Below are positions 14,211 through 24,960 of a stretch of 64,000 nt of DNA, piece after piece. The stretch lies in contig NC_092669.1 of NCBI RefSeq assembly GCF_032118995.1, forward strand, positions 12,076,335 through 12,140,334. Direction: 5' to 3'. How positions within the stretch are numbered: the first letter of the stretch is position 1; every line of letters begins with the position of its first letter. Source of the DNA: Asterias amurensis. Its lineage: Eukaryota; Echinodermata; Asteroidea; Forcipulatida; Asteriidae. The notes below the pieces were generated by a model. That model searched no databases. It worked only from the letters and a program-made list of their open reading frames with translations, and was not told the origin of the DNA. Both the position numbers and the translations under genes were made by a program.

Positions 14211-14405
14211 CAGACAGTTTTGCACGGGGGCGAACACACAATCTGCACATGCAAATGTGTCCGGGCGGACACAATTGCATTATGCAGCAGCGTTCGGGCG
14301 GACACGATTGCATAATATGCAAAACCGTCCGGCGTACATTATTGCATATGCAATAATGTCCGCCGGATAGTATTGCATAGAGGACAAACATGCGACACCG
14401 GCTCG
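14211..14405 (-). repeat. Palindrome-rich TGCATATGCA repeat, copy 1
   Basis: Serial copies of ATTGCATWATGCA-type palindromes alternate with GTCCGGGCGGAC-type palindromes at about 30-bp spacing. The centre is ATTGCATATGCAATAATGTC. The reverse-orientation relative is at 24291-24456, and a short piece is at 25030-25130. Confidence 0.75.
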
Positions 14406-14849
14406 ATGTGCATGACGTCACCACGGGCTCCCGCCCAGATGAGTGCCGCGGGGTCGGCATATAGGAGAGCTAATCAAACGCAACCAAATCAAGATGTTGC
14501 CACTTGACACAATATGAAACTATTACGAATAGAGTGGAAGCGATTACTTAGAACTCGTTTAGAAATCAGGGGTGCTGTGTGGGTGGGTGGGGTGGATGAT
14601 GAGTGATCAAGTAATGCCTTTAGAATAGGCCTGTGGCTTCATACACTTTTGAATGTCCCTCTGGCCTAATGCATGCCAGGATCAATACCAAGCATAAAAC
14701 ACATCAGTAAAAGCCACTTGCTGTATTAAACCTGATTTCGAATTTAGTGTTGAGCTGTTAGTTAATTACCGAAACGTACTAGCGCAGTGCTGTATTTACA
14801 ATGTACATGTAGATGGGTTCAATTGCAACAAAACGTATACCTGATCCAT
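14406..14849. other. No feature recognised
   Basis: Spacer. A GT/GGTGGG-rich patch lies at 14575-14600. No gene is seen. Confidence 0.4.
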
Positions 14850-15304
14850 TTAAAGGTACTGGAAACGTTTGGTAATTACTCAAAATAAAAATACTTAGCA
14901 TAACAACTTGCTTGGTAACGAGCAGTGGTGGAGAGGTGTATAGTATAAAACATTGTGAGAAACGGCTCCCTCTGAAGTACTAAGCATACGCGATAGTTTT
15001 TGAGAAAGAGGTAATTTTCTCACTCGATATAATAAAATGCTTCAGCTGAAGTCTATCATTCTGAAAGCACATACATAATGCAACAAGGGTATTTTTCTTT
15101 CACCATTCTCTTGTAACTTCGATGACCATGCCAATTATTGAGTCCAAGTTTTCACAGATTTGTTGTTTTCATTTCATAGGTTTGTTATCTTACACAGGTT
15201 TGTTACTTTCACAGGGTTGTTATAATGCATATAGTTGAGACACACGTAGTGAGAATACTTGTCTTTGACAATTATTTATTAGCAAACGTGTCCGATGCCT
15301 TTAA
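14850..15304 (-). mobile_element. Family A subfamily copy (diverged ends)
   Basis: TTAA-bounded. The ends read AAGGTACTGGAAACGTTTGG and ACGTGTCCGATGCCTT. The interior carries family A words (GAGAAACGGCTCCCTCTGAA) plus a duplicated CACAGRTTTGTT stretch near 15155-15225. Confidence 0.7.
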
Positions 15305-15797
15305 GTTGTAAGTAGGCCTATCGATTGATGTGCGATCCACTTACAACCATCTTAACTTGAAGGTCAGGTCGTCATGGTAGCGAATACTTCGCCTGATGGA
15401 TAAATACTGATGAACAAAACGATACAGACCCAACAATAGCAATATTTTATTGATCGTTAGTGAACAATGTCTCATCGTTTTCTTCTGGGGAAAAACTGAC
15501 CCAACCAATCAAAACCAACCACAGGTGTTTTCTCTTCTATAATTAAAATAATGCCATTTTTATCTCAAGTTGCTGTGGAAACGGTGACGCCAATTAGTGG
15601 TTGAGCTGACTGCACTCAAAGTTAGACTGATTTTCAGAGAGTGCAATTATTTATTAAAAGGGCGACACAGTTTAATTTGCGTCAAAGACTAACTGCTTGT
15701 TGTGCCGGGACAATAGAGCATACTGATGATAGAAGGGGTAAACGTACTACGTTTAAAGTTTACCTGATTTAAAATAACAGATCCAATAAATATCATC
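15305..15797. promoter_or_regulatory. 5' flank of the PAN-fibrinogen gene
   Basis: Should contain the promoter and 5' UTR, or an untranslated first exon. An AT-rich TTATTTATTAAAAGGG near 15648 is the only TATA-like stretch, about 145 bp before the ATG. No clear splice acceptor precedes the ATG. Confidence 0.3.
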
Positions 15798-16784
15798 ATG
15801 GAAGTTCTAAAATTCTTGTTTCTGTTTTTGATGGTGCAAGCCTGCCAGGGTGAAAACCAACTACGGTTCATCGAAACTTTCTATTTGGCTGAGAATCGAG
15901 CCTTATTGAATCATGGGTTTCAGATCAAGACTGTATCTTCTCCTGTGATCTGTGGGCGAGACTGCTCTATGGATCCACAGTGTGTGTCTTTCAACTACCA
16001 AACAGATACCAAGGTTTGTGAGTTTAACAGTATCACAAGAGAAAGCAGCCCTGATGACTTTATCGAATCGCAAGGAAGTGTCTACTATGATAACAAAGTG
16101 GACACACTTTCATTCGCCATTCCGAATAAGAAGTACAGCAGTTGTTTGAAGCTTTATCAAGCCGGTTACCGTGACAATGGCGTATACAAAATCTACCCCA
16201 CAAGTCTGGCTGATGGGTTACAGGTCTACTGTGATATGGAGACAGATGGAGGAGGCTGGATTGTGTTCCAGAGGAGACAAGATGGAACTGTTGACTTTTA
16301 CCGTACCTGGGCTGATTACCAATCTGGGTTCGGAGATCTGCAGAATGAGTTCTGGTTGGGGAATGATATCCTGCGTGACCTGACTGAATCGGGTCAATGG
16401 GAGCTCAGAGTAGATATGGAAGAGTGGGAGTTGAATAAGAAATGGGCTTCTTATGGTGAGTTTGCTGTTACAGGTGACAATTACACTCTTCATGTTGGTT
16501 CATACGATGCTCAGAGTACAGCCGGTGACACGATGTTTTATAGTAGTGGGCATCCATTTTCAACAAAAGACCAGGAACATGATTCAAACCCATCAGACAA
16601 CTGTGCTGTGAAGTATGAAGGGGCGTGGTGGTTTAATGACTGCTTTTGGGCTCATCTGAACGGTAAATACTATCAGGAAAAAGAGGAGACAAATATTCAG
16701 GGAATACAATGGGGCCGGACAGCAGAAGGGAATTATTACTCCCTCATGAAATGCAGCATGAAAATACGGCAAGTCGTCGAATAG
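15798..16784 (+). CDS. Secreted PAN/apple + fibrinogen C-terminal domain protein (FReD lectin-like), single exon
   Basis: One uninterrupted reading frame of 328 aa. An in-frame TGA at 15765 precedes the first ATG, so the start is secure. Residues 1-18 form a signal peptide (MEVLKFLFLFLMVQACQG). Residues about 22-98 look like a PAN/apple domain with four cysteines (52, 56, 62, 74). Residues about 115-326 are a fibrinogen-related domain: DGGGWIVFQRRQDG, GEFWLGN-like NEFWLGND, NCAVKYEGAWWFNDC, and paired Cys 116/145 and 269/282. Asp258 and Asp262 sit where ficolins and tachylectins bind calcium. There is one N-glycosylation site (NYT, 228) and one extra cysteine (319). The family is extracellular and often binds acetylated sugars or bacteria. 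Ligand and role here are unknown. No introns are visible, although many FReD genes have them. An AATAAA lies 59 bp after the stop. Confidence 0.93.
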   Translation: MEVLKFLFLFLMVQACQGENQLRFIETFYLAENRALLNHGFQIKTVSSPVICGRDCSMDPQCVSFNYQTDTKVCEFNSITRESSPDDFIESQGSVYYDNKVDTLSFAIPNKKYSSCLKLYQAGYRDNGVYKIYPTSLADGLQVYCDMETDGGGWIVFQRRQDGTVDFYRTWADYQSGFGDLQNEFWLGNDILRDLTESGQWELRVDMEEWELNKKWASYGEFAVTGDNYTLHVGSYDAQSTAGDTMFYSSGHPFSTKDQEHDSNPSDNCAVKYEGAWWFNDCFWAHLNGKYYQEKEETNIQGIQWGRTAEGNYYSLMKCSMKIRQVVE

Positions 16785-16842
16785 CTCAACAAACTCAGAC
16801 CCTTTTGAAGACAATTATTTCAGTAGAGAAAATCAATACGAG

Positions 16843-16848
16843 AATAAA
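16843..16848 (+). terminator. Polyadenylation signal of the PAN-fibrinogen gene
   Basis: Canonical AATAAA 59 bp downstream of the stop codon, the first such hexamer after the gene. It is followed by a T-rich stretch near 16875. A cleavage site has not been demonstrated. Confidence 0.5.
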
Positions 16849-17325
16849 CATTATCTTCTAGTTATTGAATGCAAATCTTTTTTTTCTAAAGACACTATTA
16901 ACTGAAGTACTTTGAAGTGGTGGCTGATTTTAACTTCAACGACCAAATTTGATCCGGATCCGGGTGTGGACGTCACAGAGAGCTAATCTTATCTCGACTT
17001 AGGACGAAGTTTTTCATAAGAGTCCTAGGACGGGTCTTTAGTTAGGACTATTTTTGTGAAGACGACCCTGGGTCCCGGAGGCCTATGCCATGGATTGACC
17101 CATTTCTGGGCTAGAATGACCAGGAGTGTCAAAAATGGCCAAAAAGCGGGTCAGCTTACGCTTGGAATCCGAATTAAAAGACCCTAGCCGATTTTCGGAT
17201 CTGGGTCAGGTTCCCTTAGAGTTGGGATCAGGATCTTCTGAGACGGCAAAACGTCATTGCTCACAAATTTTGTTTTGAACATTGTCAAACACAACGATAC
17301 CGAGTCATGTTTATCAAGTTTGACA
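16849..17325. other. Intergenic; TTAGGAC repeat fragment
   Basis: 16975-17070 is a shortened TTAGGAC foldback. 17080-17260 holds GGATCCGGGT/GATCTGGGTCAGG-type words of unknown origin. No gene is seen. Confidence 0.4.
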
Positions 17326-17717
17326 TTAATCAGTGGACACTATTGGTAATAATATTGTCAAAGACTAGCCTTCATAGTTGGTGTATCTCAACATATGCAT
17401 AAAATAACAAAGTGAAAATTTTAGCTCAATCGGTCGACGAAGTTGCGAGATACTAATGAAAGGAAAAAAATACCATTGTCACACGAAGTTGTGTGCGTTT
17501 AGATGGTTGATTTCGAGACCTCAAGTTCTAAATCTGAGGTCTCGAAATCAAATTCGTGGAAAATTACTTCTTTCTCAAAAACTATTGCACTTCAGCGAGG
17601 GAACCGTTTCTCACAATGTTTTATGCCATCAACTTCTCCCCATTACTCGTTATACCAAGTGAGGTTTTATGCTAATAATTATTTTCAGTAATTACCAATA
17701 GTGTCCACTGCCTTTAA
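17326..17717 (+). mobile_element. Family A TTAA MITE, near full length
   Basis: TTAA at both ends. The consensus order runs through TTGTGTGCGTTTAGATGGTT, the TCTGAGGTCTCGAAATCAAA palindrome and TTTCTCACAATGTTTTATGC. Confidence 0.88.
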
Positions 17718-17883
17718 GTCGTTTGGGGAAAAAAAACGTCATCGTTTGAAAATCGTCTGATCAGACTTTTGCACTTTGTATGGATTTCGTAACTGCTTTC
17801 GCAAAATTAATTTCGGAGCTCCGAAAAGAGTTGTCTTCAGAGTTTGTTTTGCAAGTTTATATATTATTATATGATTTCTCATT

Positions 17884-18264
17884 TTAAAGGCACTTGACAG
17901 GTTTGGTAATTACTGTAAAAGACTCTCACTTAGTGCATCCCATCCCAACACATACAATAACAAACTAATCTGTTACCATTGGGGTTTAATAATTGGTCAT
18001 CAAGTTGCAAGAAAATAATGAATGAAATACTTCTTTTTTGTTGCATTACTTTGTGTGCTTTCAGATGCCTAAAAGGCTTCTGACCTGAAGTCTATAAAAA
18101 AATAATATCTCGAGTAAGAAATTACCCGCACAAAAACTACGTTACATCAGAGGGAGCCATTTCTCACAATGTTTTATACCAACAGCTCTCAATTGATCGT
18201 TACCAAGTAGGTTTATATGCTAACAATTATTTTGAGAAATTACCAATAGTGTCCAGTGCCTTTA
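17884..18264 (+). mobile_element. Family A, subfamily 2 copy
   Basis: Begins TTAAAGGCACTTGACAGGTT and ends GTGTCCAGTGCCTTTAT. The middle has GATGCCTAAAAGGCTTC and CTGAAGTC in place of the family A palindrome, which defines a second subfamily. Confidence 0.8.
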
Positions 18265-18960
18265 TGACCCTTTGATAAGAAAGTTTTGTGGAATTGCTCT
18301 TTTGTCCTCATAGTTCGAAGCGGACGAAATGCTTCTAAAAGGTGGAAACAAGAAGAAGAAGAAAAAAAAAAAAAAAAAAAAAGATAAAATAAATAGAACT
18401 TGTTGTGCCATTTACTGTTTCATAAAATAACAATGCCGTTGTCTAGATCGAAATACATTAGTTTGTAAATAGGCACTTAGTTTAAAAAAAAAAAACGTTG
18501 AAATTATCACATTAAAGCTATAATTATATCCATGTAAATGTTGGCCTCTTGTCATGTAACATTATTGAAACAAATTATTTATTTGGGTGACCGGGGCACT
18601 AAGAAACATCAATCCAGGGATGTTTTGTTTGTAATGTTTTTTAAGTAATATTGTTAAATTCTTCTGACTCCGATGGCTGGCAAACAACATAATTCAATGA
18701 ATTAAACAACATTACAAAATTTTTAAATTCCTCAATCAATACAAATACAACGTAAAAGTGATAGGAAATTAGCACAGCGTGTTATTAGGGAGTACCCATT
18801 TTAGTAATAATTATTTCCCAATGTAAAGTCCCCACCACACAGAAACACTAGTTTCACAAAACATTGTTTTAAATTACTTAGCAATTCATATTTTTTGTAC
18901 TAGGCAATAGTACTTGTGTCACTAGGAATTGTTCGTGTTCCACCCCTCCCCGATCTGCCC
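18265..18960. other. No gene; spacer upstream of Ly6 gene 1
   Basis: A-rich tracts at 18353-18382 and 18484-18495. No coding exon or recognised element. Confidence 0.4.
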
Positions 18961-18981
18961 CGCCCCCAGTGAACAGATTGA

Positions 18982-18989
18982 TGACGTCA
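18982..18989. promoter_or_regulatory. CRE/ATF-like palindrome upstream of Ly6 gene 1
   Basis: A perfect TGACGTCA lies 229 bp before the start codon of the first Ly6 gene, followed by GCTGAC in a GC-richer stretch than its surroundings (about 18935-19010). A second TGACGTCA is in intron 2 of the other Ly6 gene (31157-31164). Position and sequence are suggestive, but an 8-mer can occur by chance. Confidence 0.25.
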
Positions 18990-19217
18990 GCTGACAGGTC
19001 GGGTACCCCGATCCCAACAATGAAAAGAAAGTTAAGACTGGTATCCTTTCACTTTAGACTGGCACCCGTCTGTCAATATTCATAACAACGCTGTGATCGG
19101 TATTAGGTGAAAAGGAACTAGTCGTATTTACTCAACGTTGACGCACCGCCATGGAATTTTGAACAAAACGGAATTTTAATGTCGACATTTTAGTCATTTT
19201 ATTGAAGCTGTTTCATC

Positions 19218-21458
19218 ATGAAGTGGTTGACGTTCACCATTGTCGTTCTCGTGTCTTGTATAAGTGTCTGTAAGTATTTCTAGTTTGATAAAGGAGTCGA
19301 ATGAAAAAGCCGAGGTTTTATCGGAGTTGCAGTGAGTGTTTTTTTGTGTGTGTGCAGTGGGACTGTGACAGTGTGTGTTGTTTGCAACAACTACATATAG
19401 ATAGTGTAGTGTAGACTACGAATGATGCTGACCAACGACAACTGTTACCTATACAAAAGCAGATTAATTGATGTGTGGAAGGAACCAATGAAAATCAAAC
19501 TAGAAATATCTAATTACAGTAAAAAGACAGATTACAGGAATTATTAGAAGGAAGGGTTCAGAAAATGATTGATAAAATAATATATTAATAATAATAAGTT
19601 TTACTTTAGGATGTCAACAATCTTTTTTTTTTTTTAAATCCACACAACAAACACACTCACTTTTTCTCTCATACCTGCACTCACTTCAGGGACTCCCTGT
19701 TAGTTACTCACTCACCCAGTGCGTAGTGTTTCCATATCATGGCACCAACTTTTAGTATAGTATTAACAGATAATTAATTCATTTCAACATGTTCAATGAA
19801 TGAAAAAATTGTCACAATTGCGGGCTACAGACACTTTTCCTTTGTTCAAGATAGACTGGCTGTCGTATTGGGAACTTAGGACATAATTATTATTATTACA
19901 TTTGTACATCCCCTTTATTGGAATATTGCTGTGTCCCTTGTCGTAAAAGAAAGAAACAAACAAACAAAATTAAACGATTTTCTAAGAAGGTTAAAAGAGT
20001 GTCCTTATTTCCCCTTTTCCTCCTTAGTAGTTCAAGGCAGTGGACACAATTGGTAATTGTCAAAGATTAGCCTTCACAGTTGGTGTATCTCAACATATGC
20101 ATAAAATAACAAACCTGTGAAAATTTGAGCTCAATCGGTCATCAAAGTTGCGAGATAATAATGAAAGAAGAAAACGCCCTTGTCACACGAAGTTATGTGC
20201 TTTTAGATTGTTGATTTCGAGACCTCAAGTTCTAAATCTGAGGTCTCGAAATCAAATTCGTGGAAAATTATTTTTTTCTCGAAAACTATGGCACTTCAGA
20301 GGGAGCCGTTTCTCACAATGTTTTATACCATCAACCTCTCCCCATAACTCGTTACCCAGTAAGGTGTTGTGCTAATAATTATTTTGAGTAATTACCACTA
20401 GTATCCACTGCCTTTAAAAACTTGACCCAGTAACTGGGGTGCTGGTGTTAGCCCCACTTGTGTGGCCAACCAAGGCTAGCTGGTTAAAATCTAGTTAGAA
20501 ACAATTATTTATGTTGACCTTAAACATTGTCTACACTACAGTGACAGCCCTCGAGTGTTACTCATGTCGGAATTGCCCAGTGGATTTCAAGGACGACCGG
20601 ACGGGGCCCGTTACGGAACAATGTCCACGTGAAGATCCAACAGTCAAGGTCAAGCTAGCCAGATGTAGCAAGCACGTTGAAAGAGATGGAAGTACGTATC
20701 AAAATTATATTACACCCCAGAAATAGGGAGACAGCCAACATAGGGCTAGATGAATCAGTTGGTAGAGCGCCGACACACAAAGGAAAATTTAATGAAGTAT
20801 ATATAATTTTGGGGTTGAACAAAGGAAAATTGAATGGGACTTGAACCAACGACCTCAAAATTGAGTGGGACTCGATCCAATGACCTCCCCAGGAGGTTGT
20901 TGGTTCGAGTCCCAATTAAGTGGAACTCGAACCACCTGGGGAGGTCGTTGGTTCGAGTCCCATTCAATTTTCCTTTGTTCAACCCCAAAATTATATATAC
21001 TTCATTTTTAAAAGGGTTGGGTACTTTTTGTACGATGCGACACAATGTCCACAGATCTACATTAAATTTACATGAACAAGGTTTGAAGATAATGATGGTA
21101 GAAAGCTTGAACCGTTAAAGGAACACGTTGCCTTGGATCGGTCGAGATGGTCTTTGAAAAATATTTCCGTTTGTAATAAAATGCATGTATTTTTTTTGAG
21201 AAATTCCCTTATTATTGTAAATTACTCGAGTGTTTTGATTATTCATTATATGCAGAAATCAACCGAGGCTGCTCATTGGAACCGGAGTGTACCACTCGCG
21301 AAATAATCAGCAAGTGCTCTCATGAATGGAACATGGAAAACACGCACGCCTGCGAGATCTGCTGCGAGGGCGACAGATGTAACTCTGCCACCATGGCAAC
21401 TGTAAGCCCCGCCCTCTTTCTCACCGTGGGGGCGCTGTTGGGCCTGTACTATGCGTAA
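19218..21458 (+). CDS. Ly6/uPAR (three-finger) domain protein 1, probably GPI-anchored
   Basis: Three coding exons: 19218-19269, 20542-20691 and 21256-21458. Both introns are phase 1 (donors GTAAGT and GTACGT, acceptors ending ACTACAG and TGCAG). The product is 134 aa: signal peptide MKWLTFTIVVLVSCISVLTA, then LECYSCRNC opening the three-finger fold, and the hallmark CEICCEGDRCN near residues 100-110. A short hydrophobic tail (SPALFLTVGALLGLYYA) suits GPI attachment just after the last cysteine. The mature part has 12 cysteines (23, 26, 29, 45, 59, 73, 79, 88, 100, 103, 104, 109); the canonical fold uses 8 to 10, so one or two extra disulfides are likely. A paralogue with the same layout lies 8 kb downstream. 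Known relatives (CD59, Ly6, uPAR) act at the outer cell surface. The partner of this one is not predictable. Intron 1 holds a family A element, and intron 2 a SINE-derived palindrome. Confidence 0.9.
19270..20030. other. Ly6 gene 1 intron 1, unique part
   Basis: No recognised repeat except a T-tract at 19622-19636. The remainder of the intron is the family A copy at 20031-20417. Confidence 0.4.
20031..20417 (+). mobile_element. Family A MITE in intron 1 of Ly6 gene 1
   Basis: Near full length, ending at TTAA 20414-20417. It lies 124 bp before exon 2 of the Ly6 gene. Confidence 0.85.
20745..21115. mobile_element. SINE-derived inverted duplication in Ly6 gene 1 intron 2
   Basis: The tRNA-like A box region (CAGTTGGTAGAGCGCCGACA) at 20756 is followed by B-box-like GGTTCGAGTCCCA words in both orientations. 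The arms about 20791-20850 and 20940-21008 are almost perfect complements. 21010-21115 is a separate dispersed repeat (AAGGGTTGGGTACTTTTTGT). Confidence 0.7.
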
Positions 21459-21464
21459 CTGTCT

Positions 21465-21615
21465 CATTGGGTCGGTTTCACAAAGAGCTAAGATTGATCT
21501 TAACTGCAAACCAAATCTTAGTTGCTTAGTAAAGTGTGATGTTACAGTACAAATCTCTACGGTGATACTAACAATTTGTCTTACGATGGATTTTATTGCT
21601 TTGTGAAATCGAACC
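21465..21615. repeat. Foldback repeat after Ly6 gene 1
   Basis: Starts GGTCGGTTTCACAAAGAGCT and ends GCTTTGTGAAATCGAACCC, complementary ends. A relative is at 29810-29940. It probably lies in the Ly6 gene 1 3' UTR or just after it. Confidence 0.6.
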
Positions 21616-21759
21616 CTGAACTATTTTTATGGAAAAGTTAATAATTGGTTCTTTAAAGTTCCACGGAAAGTCCAAAATGAGTAATAATAATAATATTGTT
21701 ACAATAATATTACAGCATTTGAAAGACATACTTCAGGCCAATCAATCAAAATCAATCAA

Positions 21760-22150
21760 AAGAAATTTATAAAGCGCCAAAATCAAAAGTTTGCTCTGAG
21801 GCGCTGATGTATGGACATAAACAGGTCAATTGTTATTGATGGTACACCTCTTGAAACAGGTGAGCTTTCTTGAGTGTCTTGAATGTATGCCTTGAGGTGG
21901 TACTCTGTATTCTGGAAGTTTAACACTGGATCCGAGCCAGTGATTTTAGAAGCGGACCAGTAAAAGTTTGCACTAAGGCGCTGATGTATGGGCACAAACA
22001 GTAGAATTGTTATTGATGGTACACCTCCTGAAACAAGTGAGCTTTCTTGAGTGTCTTGAATGTATGCCTTGAGGTTTTTTCTCTGATGTATTCTGGAAGT
22101 TTAACACTGGACTCAAGCCAGTGATTTTAGAAGCGGACCAGTAAACTCGG
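21760..22150. repeat. Tandem duplication (~178-bp unit, two copies)
   Basis: 21787-21963 and 21964-22145 are about 90 percent alike (AAAGTTTGC, then AGGCGCTGATGTATG, GTGATTTTAGAAGCGGACCA at the ends). The start, with TTATAAAGCGCCAAAA, looks like the tail of a SINE in reverse orientation. Confidence 0.72.
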
Positions 22151-22211
22151 AGCAAAGCTCTGTGGTCCAGTGTTTTTCAATTGAATAGTAGTAGGTTGCC
22201 ACGGAATCACC

Positions 22212-22546
22212 TTAAAGACACTGGACACTATCGGTAATTGTCAAAGACTAGTCTTCTGACTTGGTGTATCTCAACATAATGCATAAAATAAGAAACCTGT
22301 GAAAATTTGAGCTACATCGGTCGTCAAAGTTGCGAGATATTTCTGAAAGAAAAAACACCCTTGTCTCACCATGGTCACATGAAGTTGTGTGCTTTCAGAT
22401 GCTTGATTTCAATTTCTCAAAAACTACGTCGTTTCAGAGGGAGCTGTTTCTCACAATGTTTTATACTCCCAATTACTCATAATCAAGAAAGGTTTTATGA
22501 TAATAATTATTTTGAGTAATTACCAATAAGTGTCCACTGCCTTTAA
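22212..22546 (+). mobile_element. Family A MITE, internally deleted
   Basis: TTAA-bounded. It lacks most of the central palindrome. Confidence 0.8.
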
Positions 22547-23152
22547 AAGGATGAGACTTTCTATTTTATTACTAGATAACTTATTGTGTGTACATTTTTG
22601 TAACTTCATATCCTGCTTTTTCTACATCCAAAAGAGTGTACATATTCAAAAAGTGGGTTTTCGATGTTTTATATTAATTTGGATCGGAACGATATTTTAA
22701 TACTTTTCAGTACTTTAAACAGGGTTAACGCTAACTTTTCTTAAGATTGAGATTTGCTGCTCCTTCAAACGTTCCCCACAACTTTGAAGGATTGGGGATT
22801 GAAGTATCCTTTGCAAACTAAAACCAGATCTTTGACATCTCTTGGAGATTCCAGCCCTGAGCCAAACCAAAAAATATTTTAGATGTTGCTTTGGGTACTT
22901 TCATTAGCCCTTTTGAGATATGGTTGTCACAAGAGGGCGCTGTTTGGATTTATCAGTTTGAGTGTTGAGTGACTTTTGAAGTGAAACTTATCCTCAAAGT
23001 TGAGGAAGTATTTGTATTTTTGACCTTGCAAACAATTGAGGCTGTTTTGTTAAATGTTTTTGATACTATGTGAACAGGATCCTGTATTTCCTGAAATATT
23101 GAGTAAAATAAACATTCAAATGTTGGTTTCTTTTGAGCTTCTATATATAGAC
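22547..23152. other. No feature recognised
   Basis: AT-rich spacer. No coding exon or clear repeat. Confidence 0.4.
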
Positions 23153-23518
23153 TTAAAGGCAGTGAACACTATTGGTAATTGTCAAAGACTAGCCTTCACA
23201 GTTAGTGTATCTCAACATATGCATAACATTTATTATAACAAACCTGTGAAAATTTGAGCTCAATCGGTCATCAAACTTGCGAGACAATAATGAAAGGAAA
23301 AAAAACACCCTTGTCACATGAAGTTGTGTGCGTTTAGATGGTCGATTTCGAGACCTCAAGTTCTATCTCTGAGGTCTCAAAGTCGAAAACTATGGCACCT
23401 CAGAGGGAGCCGTTTCTCACCATGCGTTACACCATTAACCTCGCCCCATTACTCGTCGCCAAGAAGGGTTTTATGCTTATAATTATGAGTAATTACCAAT
23501 AGTGGCCACTGCCTTTAA
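23153..23518 (+). mobile_element. Family A MITE
   Basis: TTAA-bounded and near complete, with a small deletion after the central palindrome. Confidence 0.82.
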
Positions 23519-24290
23519 AGGTAGTAAAGGGTCATAGAAAATTGTGGACTTTAGTTTAAAACTATTTGACAATTAGTGCATTATAGAAATTGAATTTGAC
23601 CAGGAACTCTTTTTATATGCTTGAAGAGAATCATGTAGGCTATGTAATTGAGTGAACACAGAAATTAAGTACATTCAGTACATGTAAATATAGTTTTTAG
23701 TGCTGTAGAAACATTTTTGTTTGCTTTCACAAGCTATTTTTCTACAGGGTACGTTTTTAAATAGCATTCATAAGTTATAACACAGGGTGGAGGTTTTATA
23801 AAAACAAAATAAAGAGGCTGTATTCATTTTATACTATAAAATAGAGAAAAAAAACTCTCCAAAGTTGTCTGTATTTCTTTTTTTTGTTATCTATAGTTTC
23901 GTCTCATTCGTTCTATTTTTTTACATAAGGGCAGAACATTTCATGAAGCTGTTAAGCAGACAGTCCTGCTTACAAAAAATCTTTTCTAGGAAGAAAATAA
24001 GTGAGGCAGCAGTCACAACAGTGTGAACTTAATGTAATTTTGGGTGGTCACCTGATTCGGCTAGCAACACTTTTCTGAGCTATATGTGCTTAGCACGTTT
24101 TTGTGCTTATAACAAGCTTTATGGACTTGAGCCCTGACCATGCACCCTCTTGTGACAGCTACAGGAAAGTCTTGAGCCAAGACTAGTCTGCAATAATGTG
24201 GTGAATGGATCTACATCTTCCACAGTTAACCCTTCTACTATACTAACCAGCCATCCAATATCAACCATTGTGGGTTTTGAAGAGCCAGTT
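23519..24290. other. No gene; spacer
   Basis: 24005-24130 resembles the GCCCAATTTCATAGAGC foldback family. The rest is unremarkable AT-rich sequence. Confidence 0.4.
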
Positions 24291-24456
24291 TTTGCCAGTG
24301 TCGCATGCAATTATGTCCTCAATGCAATACTATCCGGAGGACATTATTGCATATGCAATAATTGTTCGCCAGACGGTTTTGCAAATGCAATCGTGTCTGC
24401 CCGGACGCTGCTGCATAATGCGATTGTGTCCGCCCGGACACTTTTTCTGATGTCGT
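24291..24456 (+). repeat. Palindrome-rich TGCATATGCA repeat, copy 2
   Basis: Same word order as 14211-14405 on the opposite strand (ATGCAATACTATCCGGAGGA, then ATTGCATATGCAATAATTGT), with substitutions inside the palindromes. 25030-25130 holds a third, shorter piece. Confidence 0.72.
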
Positions 24457-24599
24457 GAAGTAGGTTTGAATCACGTGCACGTGTTACTTCTATCTGTCTA
24501 GTTCGTGTGAGAATGATTTACCGATGAGAGCGCGCTCTCTTGTGATAGTAACATGGGAGTCTTGAACCACTCAAGACATTTGTGGCAAGACTATTCTGC

Positions 24600-24960
24600 A
24601 TGCAATGATAATATCGAAGTCTTATATAGCGCACGTATCTACCAAACAAGGTACTCACGGCGCTGAGTATATACAAACTTTCAGAAAGATAGGTTATTGC
24701 AGTGATAAATTCTGAGACTCAATTATTTAGCACCTTATAAGGGTTTACAAGGTGCTACGGTGCATTAAACAGCCACAACCAGGAACATCGGGGCGAACCC
24801 CTTCTCATTTCGATAAGTGCACTGGGTTATTTTACATGCGTTACACAACACATTCGACCAACGGCTTTACGTCCCATCCGAAGGACGAAGCAATGGTTAA
24901 GTATCTTGCTCAAGGTGTCACGGCTGGGGATTCGAACCCACACATGATGTGTATAATTAT
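24600..24960 (-). mobile_element. tRNA-derived SINE, reverse orientation
   Basis: Head at the right end: the reverse complement of GGGATTCGAACCCAC is the B box. The body has CACTGGGTTATTTTACATGC and GGTGCTACGGTGC. The tail is at the left (CTTATATAGCGCACGTATCT). A second, truncated copy is at 45594-45776, where the tail runs into (ATA)n, the expected simple 3' tail. Confidence 0.72.

Noticed and set aside
14206-14460. Cysteine-rich 84-codon frame, with a similar one at 24198-24458
   Set aside because: It coincides with the palindrome-rich repeat. The frames differ between copies, so there is no protein-level conservation.
20655-21118. Frames with MGLEPTTS peptides (also at 43608)
   Set aside because: This is the usual translation of the tRNA-type B box (GGTTCGAGTCCC) in SINEs.
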